From CAG-103 sp963627135 (GTDB lineage: Bacteria; Bacillota; Clostridia; Oscillospirales; Oscillospiraceae), in assembly GCA_963627135.1 (NCBI GenBank), contig CAVFZY010000024.1, positions 10,539 through 74,538 of the forward strand: DNA of 64,000 nucleotides. Reading direction: 5' to 3'. Numbering within the stretch: the first letter of the stretch is position 1; every line of letters starts with the position of its first letter. The position numbers and the translations under genes were made by a program. The notes beneath the pieces are model-generated. The model did not search any database and was not told where the DNA came from. It saw only the letters and a program-made list of their open reading frames with translations. This document shows positions 16,534-25,213 of this stretch, one piece after another.

Positions 16534-16562
16534 ATTAAACAACAATTTCTGCTTTTCGTCAA
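16534..16562 (-). promoter_or_regulatory. Promoter of the glycerophosphodiesterase gene
   Basis: On the minus strand TTGACG and TTTAAT with a 17-base spacer. Confidence 0.65.
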
Positions 16563-16569
16563 ATGCCTG

Positions 16570-16598
16570 TTGAATTGCCGGGAGAGGTATTGTAGAAT
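16570..16598 (+). promoter_or_regulatory. Promoter of the MFS gene
   Basis: TTGAAT and TAGAAT with a 17-base spacer, divergent from the previous promoter and only 8 bases from it. Confidence 0.65.
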
Positions 16599-16633
16599 GG
16601 GACAAACCCGATACACATGATGGAGGTAACCCT

Positions 16634-18190
16634 GTGAAGCTCAACTACAAACGCACCATCTGCGTTGGCTTTGCCTTTTTCCTGATCTGCGCCTTCTGGC
16701 AGGCGTATGACAACACCATCCCCCTGATTTTGACGAACAAATTCGGCATGTCGCAGGCCTGGTCCGGCGTCATTATGGCGCTCGACAACATTCTGGCGCT
16801 GTTTCTGCTGCCGCTGTTCGGCGCGATCTCGGATAAGCACACCGGCAGGCGCGGCCGCCGCACGCCGTTTATCGTCTTTGGCACGATCGTCGCGGCCATC
16901 GCGTTCATCAGCTTGTCGCTCGTCGATGATGCGCAGCTGAAAAACATCGACGCAGCCGCCGCCATCGACGATCCCGCCGCGCTGCGCGTCGTGTACCAGC
17001 AGGAGGCCGACCGTACGCTCAAGACCCCCGACGGCGAGACGTTCGTGCTCGAGGATACCTTCACGGAGGACGCGTTTGCCGCCATCACGAGCCAGGTCAC
17101 ATCGGCTGAGGGCAAGACCGTCACGAACCGCGACTACACGAACTATGTCGTGCCCGCGCGCCAGGCCTACGCCCACCAGACGACCATGCAGCACCCCGGC
17201 GCGCTCATCGGCTTTATTGCGCTGCTGCTCGTTGTGCTCGTGGCCATGGCCACGTTCCGCTCCCCCGCCGTCGCGCTCATGCCCGATGTTACCATCAAAC
17301 CGCTGCGCAGTAAGGCGAATGCCGTCATCAACCTCATGGGTACCGCCGGCGGCATCCTCGTGCTGGCCATCGGCATGGCCTTCGCCACGAGCTCCGTGCG
17401 CAACTCGCTCATGAGCTACACGGCGTACTTCGCCGTGATCGCGGGCATTATGCTGCTGGCGCTGCTGCTCTTCCGCCTGACGGTCAACGAACCGAAGTTC
17501 GTGGCCGAGATGCAGGCCGACAGCAAGCGCTTCGGCATCGACAACGGCGATGCTGACGACGCGCCCGCAGGCTCTGGCAAGCTCGGCAAGGCAGAGCGCC
17601 GGTCGCTCATCTTCCTGCTGCTGTCGATCGTGCTGTGGTTCTTCGGCTACAACGCCGTGACATCGAAATACTCCGTCTACGCCAGCAACATCCTGCACAA
17701 GGACTACAACCTCACGCTCATGCTCGCGCAGGCCGCCGCCATCGTGGCCTACCTGCCCGTCGGCATCGTCGCGTCCAAGATCGGCCGCAAGAAGACCATC
17801 CTCGGCGGCGTCGTGATGCTGGCCGTCGCGTTCGGCGTGGCCGCCTTCCTCAACGCCGAGAGTCCCACGATGCTCATGAACGCCATGTTCTGCCTCGCCG
17901 GTATCGGCTGGGCCACCATCAACGTCAACTCGTTCCCGATGGTCGTGGAGATGTGCTCCGGCAGCGACGTCGGCCGCTACACCGGCTTTTACTACACGGC
18001 CAGCATGGCCGCCCAGGTCGTCACGCCGATGTTCTCCGGCTTCCTGATGGACAAGCTTGGCATGACCGTGCTCTTCCCCTATGCCGCCATCTTCGTGGCC
18101 GGCGCATTCGTGACGATGCTCTTTGTCCGCCACGGTGACAGCCGCCCCATCCCCGCCAAGGGCCTTGAGGCGCTCGACGTGGACGATTGA
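16634..18190 (+). CDS. MFS transporter, SLC45/GPH sugar-permease-like
   Basis: A 518-residue inner-membrane transporter with about 12 hydrophobic segments. The N-terminal half has the MFS loop DKHTGRRGRRTPFIVFG between helices 2 and 3, the pattern of SLC45/sucrose-type and GPH cation symporters. A large insert of about 85 mostly polar residues (DAAAAIDDPAAL to TTMQH) lies between helices 4 and 5. The start is GTG with GGAGG eight bases before. It is followed by the unknown 173-aa gene after 31 bases. A sugar or glycoside is the likely substrate. Confidence 0.8.
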   Translation: MKLNYKRTICVGFAFFLICAFWQAYDNTIPLILTNKFGMSQAWSGVIMALDNILALFLLPLFGAISDKHTGRRGRRTPFIVFGTIVAAIAFISLSLVDDAQLKNIDAAAAIDDPAALRVVYQQEADRTLKTPDGETFVLEDTFTEDAFAAITSQVTSAEGKTVTNRDYTNYVVPARQAYAHQTTMQHPGALIGFIALLLVVLVAMATFRSPAVALMPDVTIKPLRSKANAVINLMGTAGGILVLAIGMAFATSSVRNSLMSYTAYFAVIAGIMLLALLLFRLTVNEPKFVAEMQADSKRFGIDNGDADDAPAGSGKLGKAERRSLIFLLLSIVLWFFGYNAVTSKYSVYASNILHKDYNLTLMLAQAAAIVAYLPVGIVASKIGRKKTILGGVVMLAVAFGVAAFLNAESPTMLMNAMFCLAGIGWATINVNSFPMVVEMCSGSDVGRYTGFYYTASMAAQVVTPMFSGFLMDKLGMTVLFPYAAIFVAGAFVTMLFVRHGDSRPIPAKGLEALDVDD

Positions 18191-18221
18191 CCGAAATTCA
18201 CATTTGGAGGATGCAAATACT

Positions 18222-18743
18222 ATGGAACGTCTGACCCGCAAACTGAAAAAGGGCGGCTACTCCGCCAACCGGCACTCCGAGGCCCAGCTCACCGAGCGCC
18301 TTGACCAGCTCAAGGGCGTGCACAAGCAGTGGCTGCAGGACGTGTCGGACATGATGACCGGCATGAAGCAGAGCGAGGCCGCCGGACAGGAGGGTGCGCT
18401 CACGCTCATGATGCTGCAGGCGGGCTACGCCGCGATCGTGCGCATCGGCCGCCGGTTCGAGAGCGTGTGCCCCGTCGAGGGCAGCGGCGACGACACGGCC
18501 ACGGCGCTCGGCAAGCTCGAGGACCTGTACGAGCAGTGTGTGTCCGAGCTCGAGGACGTGAAGGAGGGCATTGAGGAGTGCCGCGAAAACGGCTTCACGG
18601 ACGATCTGGCCTATGACGAGCTGATGGTGACGAAGCTCGGCATCTCGCAGCTCATCAAGCAGTTCGACATCGCCACCGGCTACGCCGAACCCAGCCCGGA
18701 ACCGTACCAGTATCAGCCAAAAGTGGACAAGCCAGCCGAATGA
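18222..18743 (+). CDS. Unknown 173-residue soluble protein
   Basis: I do not recognise this family. It begins MERLTRKLKKGGYSANRHSEAQLTERL and is hydrophilic and largely helical, with Lys/Arg-rich N-terminus, acidic middle (GKLEDLYEQCVSELEDVKEGIEECREN) and a Pro/Gln-rich end. There is no signal peptide or membrane segment. GGAGG lies ten bases before the ATG. Its 31-base distance from the MFS gene suggests one transcript. A GC-rich hairpin follows. Confidence 0.72.
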   Translation: MERLTRKLKKGGYSANRHSEAQLTERLDQLKGVHKQWLQDVSDMMTGMKQSEAAGQEGALTLMMLQAGYAAIVRIGRRFESVCPVEGSGDDTATALGKLEDLYEQCVSELEDVKEGIEECRENGFTDDLAYDELMVTKLGISQLIKQFDIATGYAEPSPEPYQYQPKVDKPAE

Positions 18744-18762
18744 GCCGCACACGCGTAAGCAG

Positions 18763-18792
18763 CCGGCCGGCAGCGAACACGCTGCCGGCCGG
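18763..18792 (+). terminator. GC-rich hairpin, weak terminator
   Basis: A 12-bp perfect stem (CCGGCCGGCAGC with GCTGCCGGCCGG) is followed by CGGATTTTG. The short T-run means it may only attenuate before the next gene. Confidence 0.5.
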
Positions 18793-18835
18793 TCGGATTT
18801 TGCGGGCGACCGCCCGCGGGAAGGAGGCTGCGGCG

Positions 18836-19147
18836 ATGGCAGCGGCAACGGACGAACGGCTGATCTACGAGATCCTCTCCGCCGTAGGCGAGATCCCGGA
18901 GGGAAGCGTTGCAACCTACGGGCAGATCGCGCGGCTGATCGGCCGGCCGAAAAACGCGCGGCTCGTCGGCCGCGTGCTCAGCCAGGCCGAGCGCTACGGC
19001 GACTATCCGTGCCACCGCGTGGTGGACCACAGCGGGCGGCTCGTGCCCGGCTGGGACGCGCAGGCGGCGCTGCTCGCGCGCGAGGGCGTGGGCCTGCGCG
19101 ACGAGCAGCACGTGGATCTGCGGCGGTACCAGTGGCAGTGCGAATAA
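18836..19147 (+). CDS. MGMT-type DNA-binding/alkyltransferase domain protein
   Basis: A 103-residue protein consisting only of the C-terminal domain of O6-alkylguanine-DNA alkyltransferases: IPEGSVATYGQIARLIGRPKNARLVGRVLS (helix-turn-helix with the Arg finger) then YPCHRVV with the acceptor Cys59. Alkyltransferase-like (Atl/YbaZ) proteins of this size usually have Trp at that position; here Cys is kept. It could therefore be a minimal true transferase or a damage-recognition protein. AAGGAGG lies shortly before the ATG at 18836; a longer frame from 18740 overlaps the previous gene and runs through its hairpin. Confidence 0.85.
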   Translation: MAAATDERLIYEILSAVGEIPEGSVATYGQIARLIGRPKNARLVGRVLSQAERYGDYPCHRVVDHSGRLVPGWDAQAALLAREGVGLRDEQHVDLRRYQWQCE

Positions 19148-19150
19148 GCG

Positions 19151-19185
19151 AAAAAGCAGACAGGCAACTTGCCTGTCTGCTTTTT
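19151..19185. terminator. Bidirectional intrinsic terminator
   Basis: AAAAAGCAGACAGGC and GCCTGTCTGCTTTTT form a perfect stem between convergent genes, closing both the MFS-side unit and the large minus-strand operon. Confidence 0.9.
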
Positions 19186-19196
19186 GTCGGAAAAAC

Positions 19197-20381
19197 TCAA
19201 TAGCGCACGTCGCTGACGGCGACGGTCTCACCGTCGTAACGGTAGACGCGCCGGACGCGGAAATGGATGTCCGCCGTAACGCCGCCATTCGTGCCGTCCG
19301 GCAGCAGCGCCGCCAGCGCGTCGGCCGGGATCTGACGTGTGCCGTCCCCGCCGAGCAGAATGGCCTGATCGCCGACGGTGACATCGGGGATATCCGTGAC
19401 GTCGACCATGGTGAAGTCCATGCACGTCTTGCCGCACACGGGCGCATATTGCCCGCGCAGGAGCACCTGCGCGCGGTTGGAAAAGGCGCGGGAATAGCCG
19501 TCGGCATAGCCAACCGACAGCACGGCCATGCGCGTGGGGCGCGCGGCGGTGAAGGTGCGGCCGTAGCTGACGCTCTCGCCCGGCGCGACCGTGCGGATGT
19601 CAACGACCTTGGCATACCATGTCAGCACGGGCTCGAGCCCGAGCGCACGCGCACTCGCGGCGCTGTAGCTCATGCCGAGAGCGAACATACCGGTACGCAC
19701 CATCTGGCAGCGATACTCCGGGTGTACGAGCAGGCCGCCCGTGCTGGCGCAGTGGCGCACGCCGGGGTCAATGCCCAGCGCCTCCAGACCGCGGCATACC
19801 TCCTGAAAGGCCGCGAACTGCGCGCCCGTGAACGCGTTGTCCGAGGGATCCGTCGTGTCGGCGCAGGCGAAGTGGGTGTATATGCCAGTCACGTGCAGAC
19901 GGTCGAGCGCGCAGATCTGCGCGGCATCCGAAATGGCCTGCGCGCAGTGCCCCGGCCGGGCGTGGAGCCCGAGCCGGTTCATGCCGGTGTCCACCTTGAT
20001 GTGCACATCGATCTGCAGATCCAACGGCTGCAGGAGCGCCTGCACATGGCTGGCATATGGGAGTGAGAACACGTTGATGGTCAGACCGTGCTGCGCCGCC
20101 TGAATGATCTCCGGATCAAGCAGGCCGCCGAAGATGAGAATGGGCGTGTGCGGTGCGGCCGCGCGCACGGCGAGCGCTTCCTCGAGCGTGGCCGCCGCGA
20201 ACCAGTCAACATAGGGCGCAGCATACTCGGCGCACACACGCAGGCCGTGGCCGTAGGCGTCGGCCTTCATGACCTCCATGATCTGACACGATGGACCGAT
20301 GAGCGCGCGCAGGCGCTGCAGGTTGCGCTGGAGCTTGTTGAGGTCGATCTCCGCGCAGGTCCGATAGGGATACTCGTGCAT
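19197..20381 (-). CDS. alr: Alanine racemase (PLP), last gene of the sugar-acid operon
   Basis: Interconverts L- and D-alanine, normally for peptidoglycan. The 394-residue protein has the PLP lysine in VMKADAYGHG (Lys39) and the second catalytic Tyr region in SYGRTFTA, with GMNRLG and GKTCMDFTMVDV as in the family. It lies 24 bases after the SelA-like gene with AAAGGA before the ATG, so it appears to be the tail of the ten-gene operon. A broader racemase acting on an imported amino acid is possible, but nothing in the sequence requires it. Confidence 0.9.
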   Translation of the reverse strand: MHEYPYRTCAEIDLNKLQRNLQRLRALIGPSCQIMEVMKADAYGHGLRVCAEYAAPYVDWFAAATLEEALAVRAAAPHTPILIFGGLLDPEIIQAAQHGLTINVFSLPYASHVQALLQPLDLQIDVHIKVDTGMNRLGLHARPGHCAQAISDAAQICALDRLHVTGIYTHFACADTTDPSDNAFTGAQFAAFQEVCRGLEALGIDPGVRHCASTGGLLVHPEYRCQMVRTGMFALGMSYSAASARALGLEPVLTWYAKVVDIRTVAPGESVSYGRTFTAARPTRMAVLSVGYADGYSRAFSNRAQVLLRGQYAPVCGKTCMDFTMVDVTDIPDVTVGDQAILLGGDGTRQIPADALAALLPDGTNGGVTADIHFRVRRVYRYDGETVAVSDVRY

Positions 20382-20405
20382 AAAGCAGGGTCCTTTCTTG
20401 GCACA

Positions 20406-21524
20406 TCAGGACTGCCGCGTCAGGATGGCGCGGACGGCCTGCACGATGGGCATGAGCTCATGCGGCTGCAGGCACTGGGGGTTGATGACGATCTGGTCCT
20501 GATAGAGGAAGGTATAGATGCTCGGCTCGCCGTCGATGAGCGCCTGACGCAGCTCCACGGCGGACATGGTCAGCGGGCGCAGGAAAAGCCGGCGGATGCA
20601 GGCCGGCTGCACGCCGGGCTCCGTCGGCATGCCGACGGTCATCTCCAGACCCGGGCAGTCGGCAAGGCCGGCGCGGATCGTGTCCACATAGCCGTCCCAC
20701 TGCGCCATGATCTGATCATAGTCGCGCTGCACGAACAGTTCCACCGCCTTGACCAGGCCGCAGATGTTCTCCTTATCGACCTTCATCGGGCGGCCGATGC
20801 CGTAGTTCGGGCAGCAGTTGAGATCGCACGCAGCGATCAGCTCGCGGCTGCCGAGGATCATGCCCGAGGCCTGCGGGCCGCGGATCTCCTTGCCGCCGCT
20901 GAACACGACGAGGGACGCGCCATCGTCGAGGTATTTGCGGATGTTCGCCTTCGGCGGCAGCTCGGCCGCCGCGTCGACGATGATGGGGATGCCGTGCGCG
21001 CGGCAGAGCGCCGCGATCTCCGGCAGGGGAATCGAGCCGCGCATGGTCTCGGCCTCGGACGTGTAGAAAAACGCCGCCGTGCGCTCGGTGATGCGGTCCT
21101 CGATCTGCTGCAGGAAGGCCGACGACGTCACGCCGATCTCCACAAAGTGCGCACCCGAGAGCAGCATGCCCTGATCGTAAAGATCGCGGTGGCACTTGAG
21201 GCAGAGAATCTCGTCTTTCATGCCGGTGGTATCCGGCAGCTGGTAGGCATACGAGCGGCGCGTACCTGTCATGCAGGCGGCCGCCGCGATGGCAAGGCCC
21301 GCAGCCGCACCGCACGTGACGCAGCAGGCCTCCACGCCGAGCAGGTCGGCAATGCGCCGGCCGGCCGCCGTGTGCAGCTCGTTCATGTCCACAAAGGCAC
21401 CGGCCGCCGACTGCATGGCCTGCAGCACCTCGGGCGCCATGAGCGAGCCGCCCAGCGCCGTGACCGTGCCCCAGGCGTCGATGACCGTGCGGACGCCGAG
21501 CGATTCGTAAATATTCTCCGTCAT
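20406..21524 (-). CDS. SelA/DgaE-like PLP-dependent ammonia-lyase
   Basis: A 372-residue fold-type I PLP enzyme of the SelA-like group. The Schiff-base lysine is Lys212 in VVFSGGKEIRGPQASG, and Asp184 (IIVDAAAE) should bind the PLP nitrogen. The N-terminal INA.GT-like VIDAWGTVTALGGSLM is typical. The length matches D-glucosaminate-6-phosphate ammonia-lyase DgaE and is shorter than true selenocysteine synthase. No selB or selD is nearby. With KDG kinase and KDPG aldolase in the operon, deamination of a 2-amino-sugar acid to a 2-keto-3-deoxy acid is the best inference. Only 3 bases separate it from the ATPase gene upstream. Confidence 0.8.
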   Translation of the reverse strand: MTENIYESLGVRTVIDAWGTVTALGGSLMAPEVLQAMQSAAGAFVDMNELHTAAGRRIADLLGVEACCVTCGAAAGLAIAAAACMTGTRRSYAYQLPDTTGMKDEILCLKCHRDLYDQGMLLSGAHFVEIGVTSSAFLQQIEDRITERTAAFFYTSEAETMRGSIPLPEIAALCRAHGIPIIVDAAAELPPKANIRKYLDDGASLVVFSGGKEIRGPQASGMILGSRELIAACDLNCCPNYGIGRPMKVDKENICGLVKAVELFVQRDYDQIMAQWDGYVDTIRAGLADCPGLEMTVGMPTEPGVQPACIRRLFLRPLTMSAVELRQALIDGEPSIYTFLYQDQIVINPQCLQPHELMPIVQAVRAILTRQS

Positions 21525-21527
21525 GGC

Positions 21528-22325
<798 letters not shown>

Positions 22326-22330
22326 GGTAA

Positions 22331-23011
22331 TTACCTCTTAGCTTTCTGCAGATAGTTGAGCTTCTTGCTCAGTTTCTTGCCGGCGTACTCGATGAGCGTG
22401 TTGATGGCAAAGTAGAACACGCCGATGATCAGGTAGTACACCAGCGCCTCGCCGTACTTGGCGACGATCTGGCGCGTGACCAGCAGCAGATCCAGCACGC
22501 CGATCATGCCCAGCAGCGTCGATGCCTTGATCATCTCCGTGGCGGAGTTGATCCAGGGCGGGATCATCTGCACCACCGCCTGCGGCAGCAGAATGTTGAA
22601 AAAGATCTGCGGAAACGTCAGGCCGATGGCACGGCCGGCTTCGATCTGCCCCTTCGGGATGGCCTGCAGCGCACCGCGCGTGAGCTCAGTCATCTGCGCG
22701 GCGGCGAACATCGTCAGCGCAACGGCACCGGCCGTGTTCTGCTCCATCTGCACGCCGAAAAGCATCTTGAGCACAGCGTTGACAAAGTAGTACACCACGA
22801 AGATCGTGACCAGAACGGGCAGGCCGCGCATGATATCCACATAGATGCGGAACAGCCACTGCCAGCGCTTTTTGCAATAAGTCAGCACAACGCCCATCGC
22901 AATGCCCAGAATAGTTCCGAGCACGATCGCAATCAGCGAGATATAGACCGTGTTACCCAGGGCCGTGAGTACGTTGCCCCAGAGATTGGATATGTTTTGG
23001 AAGTACTTCAT
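22331..23011 (-). CDS. Polar amino acid ABC transporter permease (HisM/GlnP-like), second copy
   Basis: 226 residues, about five membrane segments. The family segment YVDIMRGLPVLVTIF is near the middle, and the EAA loop reads GALQAIPKGQIEAGRAIGL, where the ATPase docks. It pairs with the next permease upstream, so the importer is probably a heterodimer. It ends in a Lys-rich tail (KKLSKKLNYLQKAKR). Confidence 0.9.
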   Translation of the reverse strand: MKYFQNISNLWGNVLTALGNTVYISLIAIVLGTILGIAMGVVLTYCKKRWQWLFRIYVDIMRGLPVLVTIFVVYYFVNAVLKMLFGVQMEQNTAGAVALTMFAAAQMTELTRGALQAIPKGQIEAGRAIGLTFPQIFFNILLPQAVVQMIPPWINSATEMIKASTLLGMIGVLDLLLVTRQIVAKYGEALVYYLIIGVFYFAINTLIEYAGKKLSKKLNYLQKAKR

Positions 23012-23022
23012 ACGGACCTCCC

Positions 23023-23676
23023 CTACAGGAACAGTTTCTCGACCCGACGCAGAATGAACGCAATCAGGTAGCAGGCCGCCACGTACAGCACGCCCGTCGT
23101 CAGCCAGACTTCAAAGACGCGGAATGTCTGCGTCGTGAGCACTTTCGAGATATACGTCAGCTCGCCGACCGTGATGGCCGAGGCGATGGATGTGTCCTTA
23201 AACAGCGAAATAAGATAGTTGCCCATGGATGGAAGAACTTTTTTCATCATAATGGGCAATTCGATTTCCATTTTAATAACCGTTCCACTCAAACCGATGG
23301 CCTGACCGGCCTCGATGATCCCCTTCGGGATCGCTTCCAGTCCGGCGCGGAACACTTCCTCCATGTACGCGGAGGAATACAGAGCCAACGTGATGACAAA
23401 GGAGGGGACCTTGGGGATGTTGATGCCGATCGTCGGCATGCCAAAGTAGGTAATGTAGACCAGGATCAGGATCGGCGTGTTGCGGAAGATCGTGACAAAG
23501 ATCTGCACCAGCCTGCGGGCGGTTTTGGATTTGGAGACGGCGGCAAAGGCCAGCAGCAGGCCGATGATGGTGCCGATGGTGATTGCGATGATCGCCATGA
23601 GCAGGCCAAAACCTAGACCCTCGAGCATAGGGACAATATTCTTTTCGATCACTGTCCAGTTAAAATTGTAATTCAT
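23023..23676 (-). CDS. Polar amino acid ABC transporter permease (HisM/GlnP-like), first copy
   Basis: 217 residues with the same architecture: FVTIFRNTPILILVY, then the EAA loop AGLEAIPKGIIEAGQAIGL. The start at 23676 (MNYNFNWTVIEKNI) has GGAG six bases before it; a longer frame upstream would lack a site. It lies 96 bases after the binding-protein gene and 11 before the second permease. Confidence 0.9.
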   Translation of the reverse strand: MNYNFNWTVIEKNIVPMLEGLGFGLLMAIIAITIGTIIGLLLAFAAVSKSKTARRLVQIFVTIFRNTPILILVYITYFGMPTIGINIPKVPSFVITLALYSSAYMEEVFRAGLEAIPKGIIEAGQAIGLSGTVIKMEIELPIMMKKVLPSMGNYLISLFKDTSIASAITVGELTYISKVLTTQTFRVFEVWLTTGVLYVAACYLIAFILRRVEKLFL

Positions 23677-23772
23677 AGCGTTCTCCATCCGAATCTTTGG
23701 AAAAATGCGGATCGCAAGGGCGATCCGCACCTTCCAAAATTCTGTTTACATAGGGATACGGCTGCGCTGTGC

Positions 23773-24657
23773 TCAGCGGTACATGCCCGGCTTGCCGGTC
23801 TGAGGCGGATCGAGCGTCACGCCGAACCACTGCTCATACGCATCGATGTAGGACTGGTAGGTCGCGCCGCACATGGCATCCTGCAGCACGGTGTTGACAT
23901 AGTTGAGCCACTCCTGATCGCCCTTCTGGACGCCGGCACCGTAGTTCTGCGGACGGCCGGAGATGCCGGTGGCGATGAAGCTGCTGTCGAGGGAAGCCTG
24001 ATACTTAGCGTTGGACATATCGCACACGGCGACGTCGCAGCGGCCGGAGGCCAGCGCCTGGTAAAGCAGGGCCTGATCCTCGTACTGGTCAACAGTATAG
24101 TTGTCGTGGCCGGAGAAAACGTCGGCAACGATGTCCTCGGCAAAGCTGTTCTGCAGAACAGCCACGGTCACCTTCGTGCCGCTGTCCATGGCTGCGAGCA
24201 GCTGGTCGCCGGTCTGGTACTTGCCGCTGGTGTGCAGCAGGGCCTCACAGCCTTCGGTGTAGTATGGGATGGTGAACTCGATCTGCTGGGCTCTCTCGGC
24301 GCTGATGGTCATGAACTGGAAGCAGATGTCCACGTTGCCGTTGACGAGGTTCGGGACGCGCTCGTCAGAGGACTGCTCGACGAACTTGACCGCTTCCGGA
24401 TCGCCGAAGAGGGAGTTGGCAACGATTTTGGCCATGGAGACGTCAAAGCCGCAGAGGTTGCCGTCGTCGTCGTAGAAGTGCCACGGCGCATTGGTGCTGC
24501 CGGTGCCGACGATCAGGTATCCGCGATCCAGGACCTCCTGGAGTTTGCCGCTACCGCTGGCGGAGCTGTTACTGCCGCTGCTGCCGCAAGCCGTGAAGGC
24601 AGCGATCATCATAACGGCCATGAGCAGCGCGAGAGTGGATCTGAGCTTTTTCTTCAT
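23773..24657 (-). CDS. Polar amino acid ABC transporter substrate-binding lipoprotein
   Basis: A 294-residue SBP_bac_3-type protein with signal peptide and lipobox (AAFTAC, then a Ser/Gly linker). It has LIVGTGSTNAPWHFYDDDGNLCGFDVSMAKIVA, the usual ligand-pocket start of this family, and ISAERAQQIEFTIPY further on. AAGGAGG precedes the ATG. It delivers the ligand that the rest of the operon presumably degrades. An amino acid or an amino-sugar acid would both fit this family; the pocket cannot be resolved by eye. Confidence 0.92.
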   Translation of the reverse strand: MKKKLRSTLALLMAVMMIAAFTACGSSGSNSSASGSGKLQEVLDRGYLIVGTGSTNAPWHFYDDDGNLCGFDVSMAKIVANSLFGDPEAVKFVEQSSDERVPNLVNGNVDICFQFMTISAERAQQIEFTIPYYTEGCEALLHTSGKYQTGDQLLAAMDSGTKVTVAVLQNSFAEDIVADVFSGHDNYTVDQYEDQALLYQALASGRCDVAVCDMSNAKYQASLDSSFIATGISGRPQNYGAGVQKGDQEWLNYVNTVLQDAMCGATYQSYIDAYEQWFGVTLDPPQTGKPGMYR

Positions 24658-24740
24658 TATTTTTCCTCCTTGTGTATTGTGAAATGTTTTCACACCATTT
24701 CTTCTGGGGTTGCTCGTGGTTGTTGGGTGGTCGTGGGGGA

Positions 24741-25196
24741 TCAGAGCTTTTCGGCGATGATCTCGATCTCGACCGAGGCGTTCGTGGGCAGCGAGCCCAC
24801 GCCGATGGCGCTTCTGGCGTGGCGGCCATATTCGCCGTAGAGTGCTTCCAGCAGTTCGGACGCGCCGTTGACAACGGCAGGCTGATCGCCGAAGTCGGGC
24901 ACACCGTTGACCCAGCCGTGCACGCGCACGATGCGGATCTGATCGAGATCTGCCACCGTGGCGATCGCGCTCAGGCAGTTGACCGCGCTGAGCTTGGCCG
25001 ACTCATAGGCATCGGCTATGCTGACGTCCCCGCCGACCTTGCCGGCGTAGAGCAGCTTGCCGTCGACCCAGGCCGTCTGGCCGGACGCATAGATCATCTT
25101 GCCTGCGGTCTGCACCGGCAGATACGCCGCAACTGGGGCCGGGCACGCAGGCAGCTTCAGGCCCATGGCCTGGAGCTTTTGTTCCACATTGGACAT
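24741..25196 (-). CDS. RidA/YjgF family enamine-imine deaminase
   Basis: RidA proteins hydrolyse reactive 2-aminoacrylate-type enamines and imines released by PLP dehydratases. The 151-residue protein has YASGQTAWVDGKLLYAGKVGGDVS and the C-terminal R128SAIGVGSLPTNASVEIEI, with the arginine that binds the carboxylate. At 151 residues it is longer than the 128-residue E. coli protein, as in the YjgF-like subgroup often found in catabolic operons. It lies between the aminotransferase and the transporter. It may clear the enamine produced by the SelA-like lyase. Confidence 0.9.
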   Translation of the reverse strand: MSNVEQKLQAMGLKLPACPAPVAAYLPVQTAGKMIYASGQTAWVDGKLLYAGKVGGDVSIADAYESAKLSAVNCLSAIATVADLDQIRIVRVHGWVNGVPDFGDQPAVVNGASELLEALYGEYGRHARSAIGVGSLPTNASVEIEIIAEKL

Positions 25197-25213
25197 TGGA
25201 ATCGTCTCCTCTC

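Noticed and set aside
16559..18241. A 560-codon minus-strand frame opposite the MFS gene
   Set aside because: The plus strand encodes a coherent 12-helix transporter with promoter and ribosome site; the minus frame has neither.
20406..21524. Selenocysteine synthase (selA)
   Set aside because: Shorter than SelA, no selB, selD or tRNA-Sec nearby, and embedded in a sugar-acid/ABC operon; DgaE-like lyase fits better.
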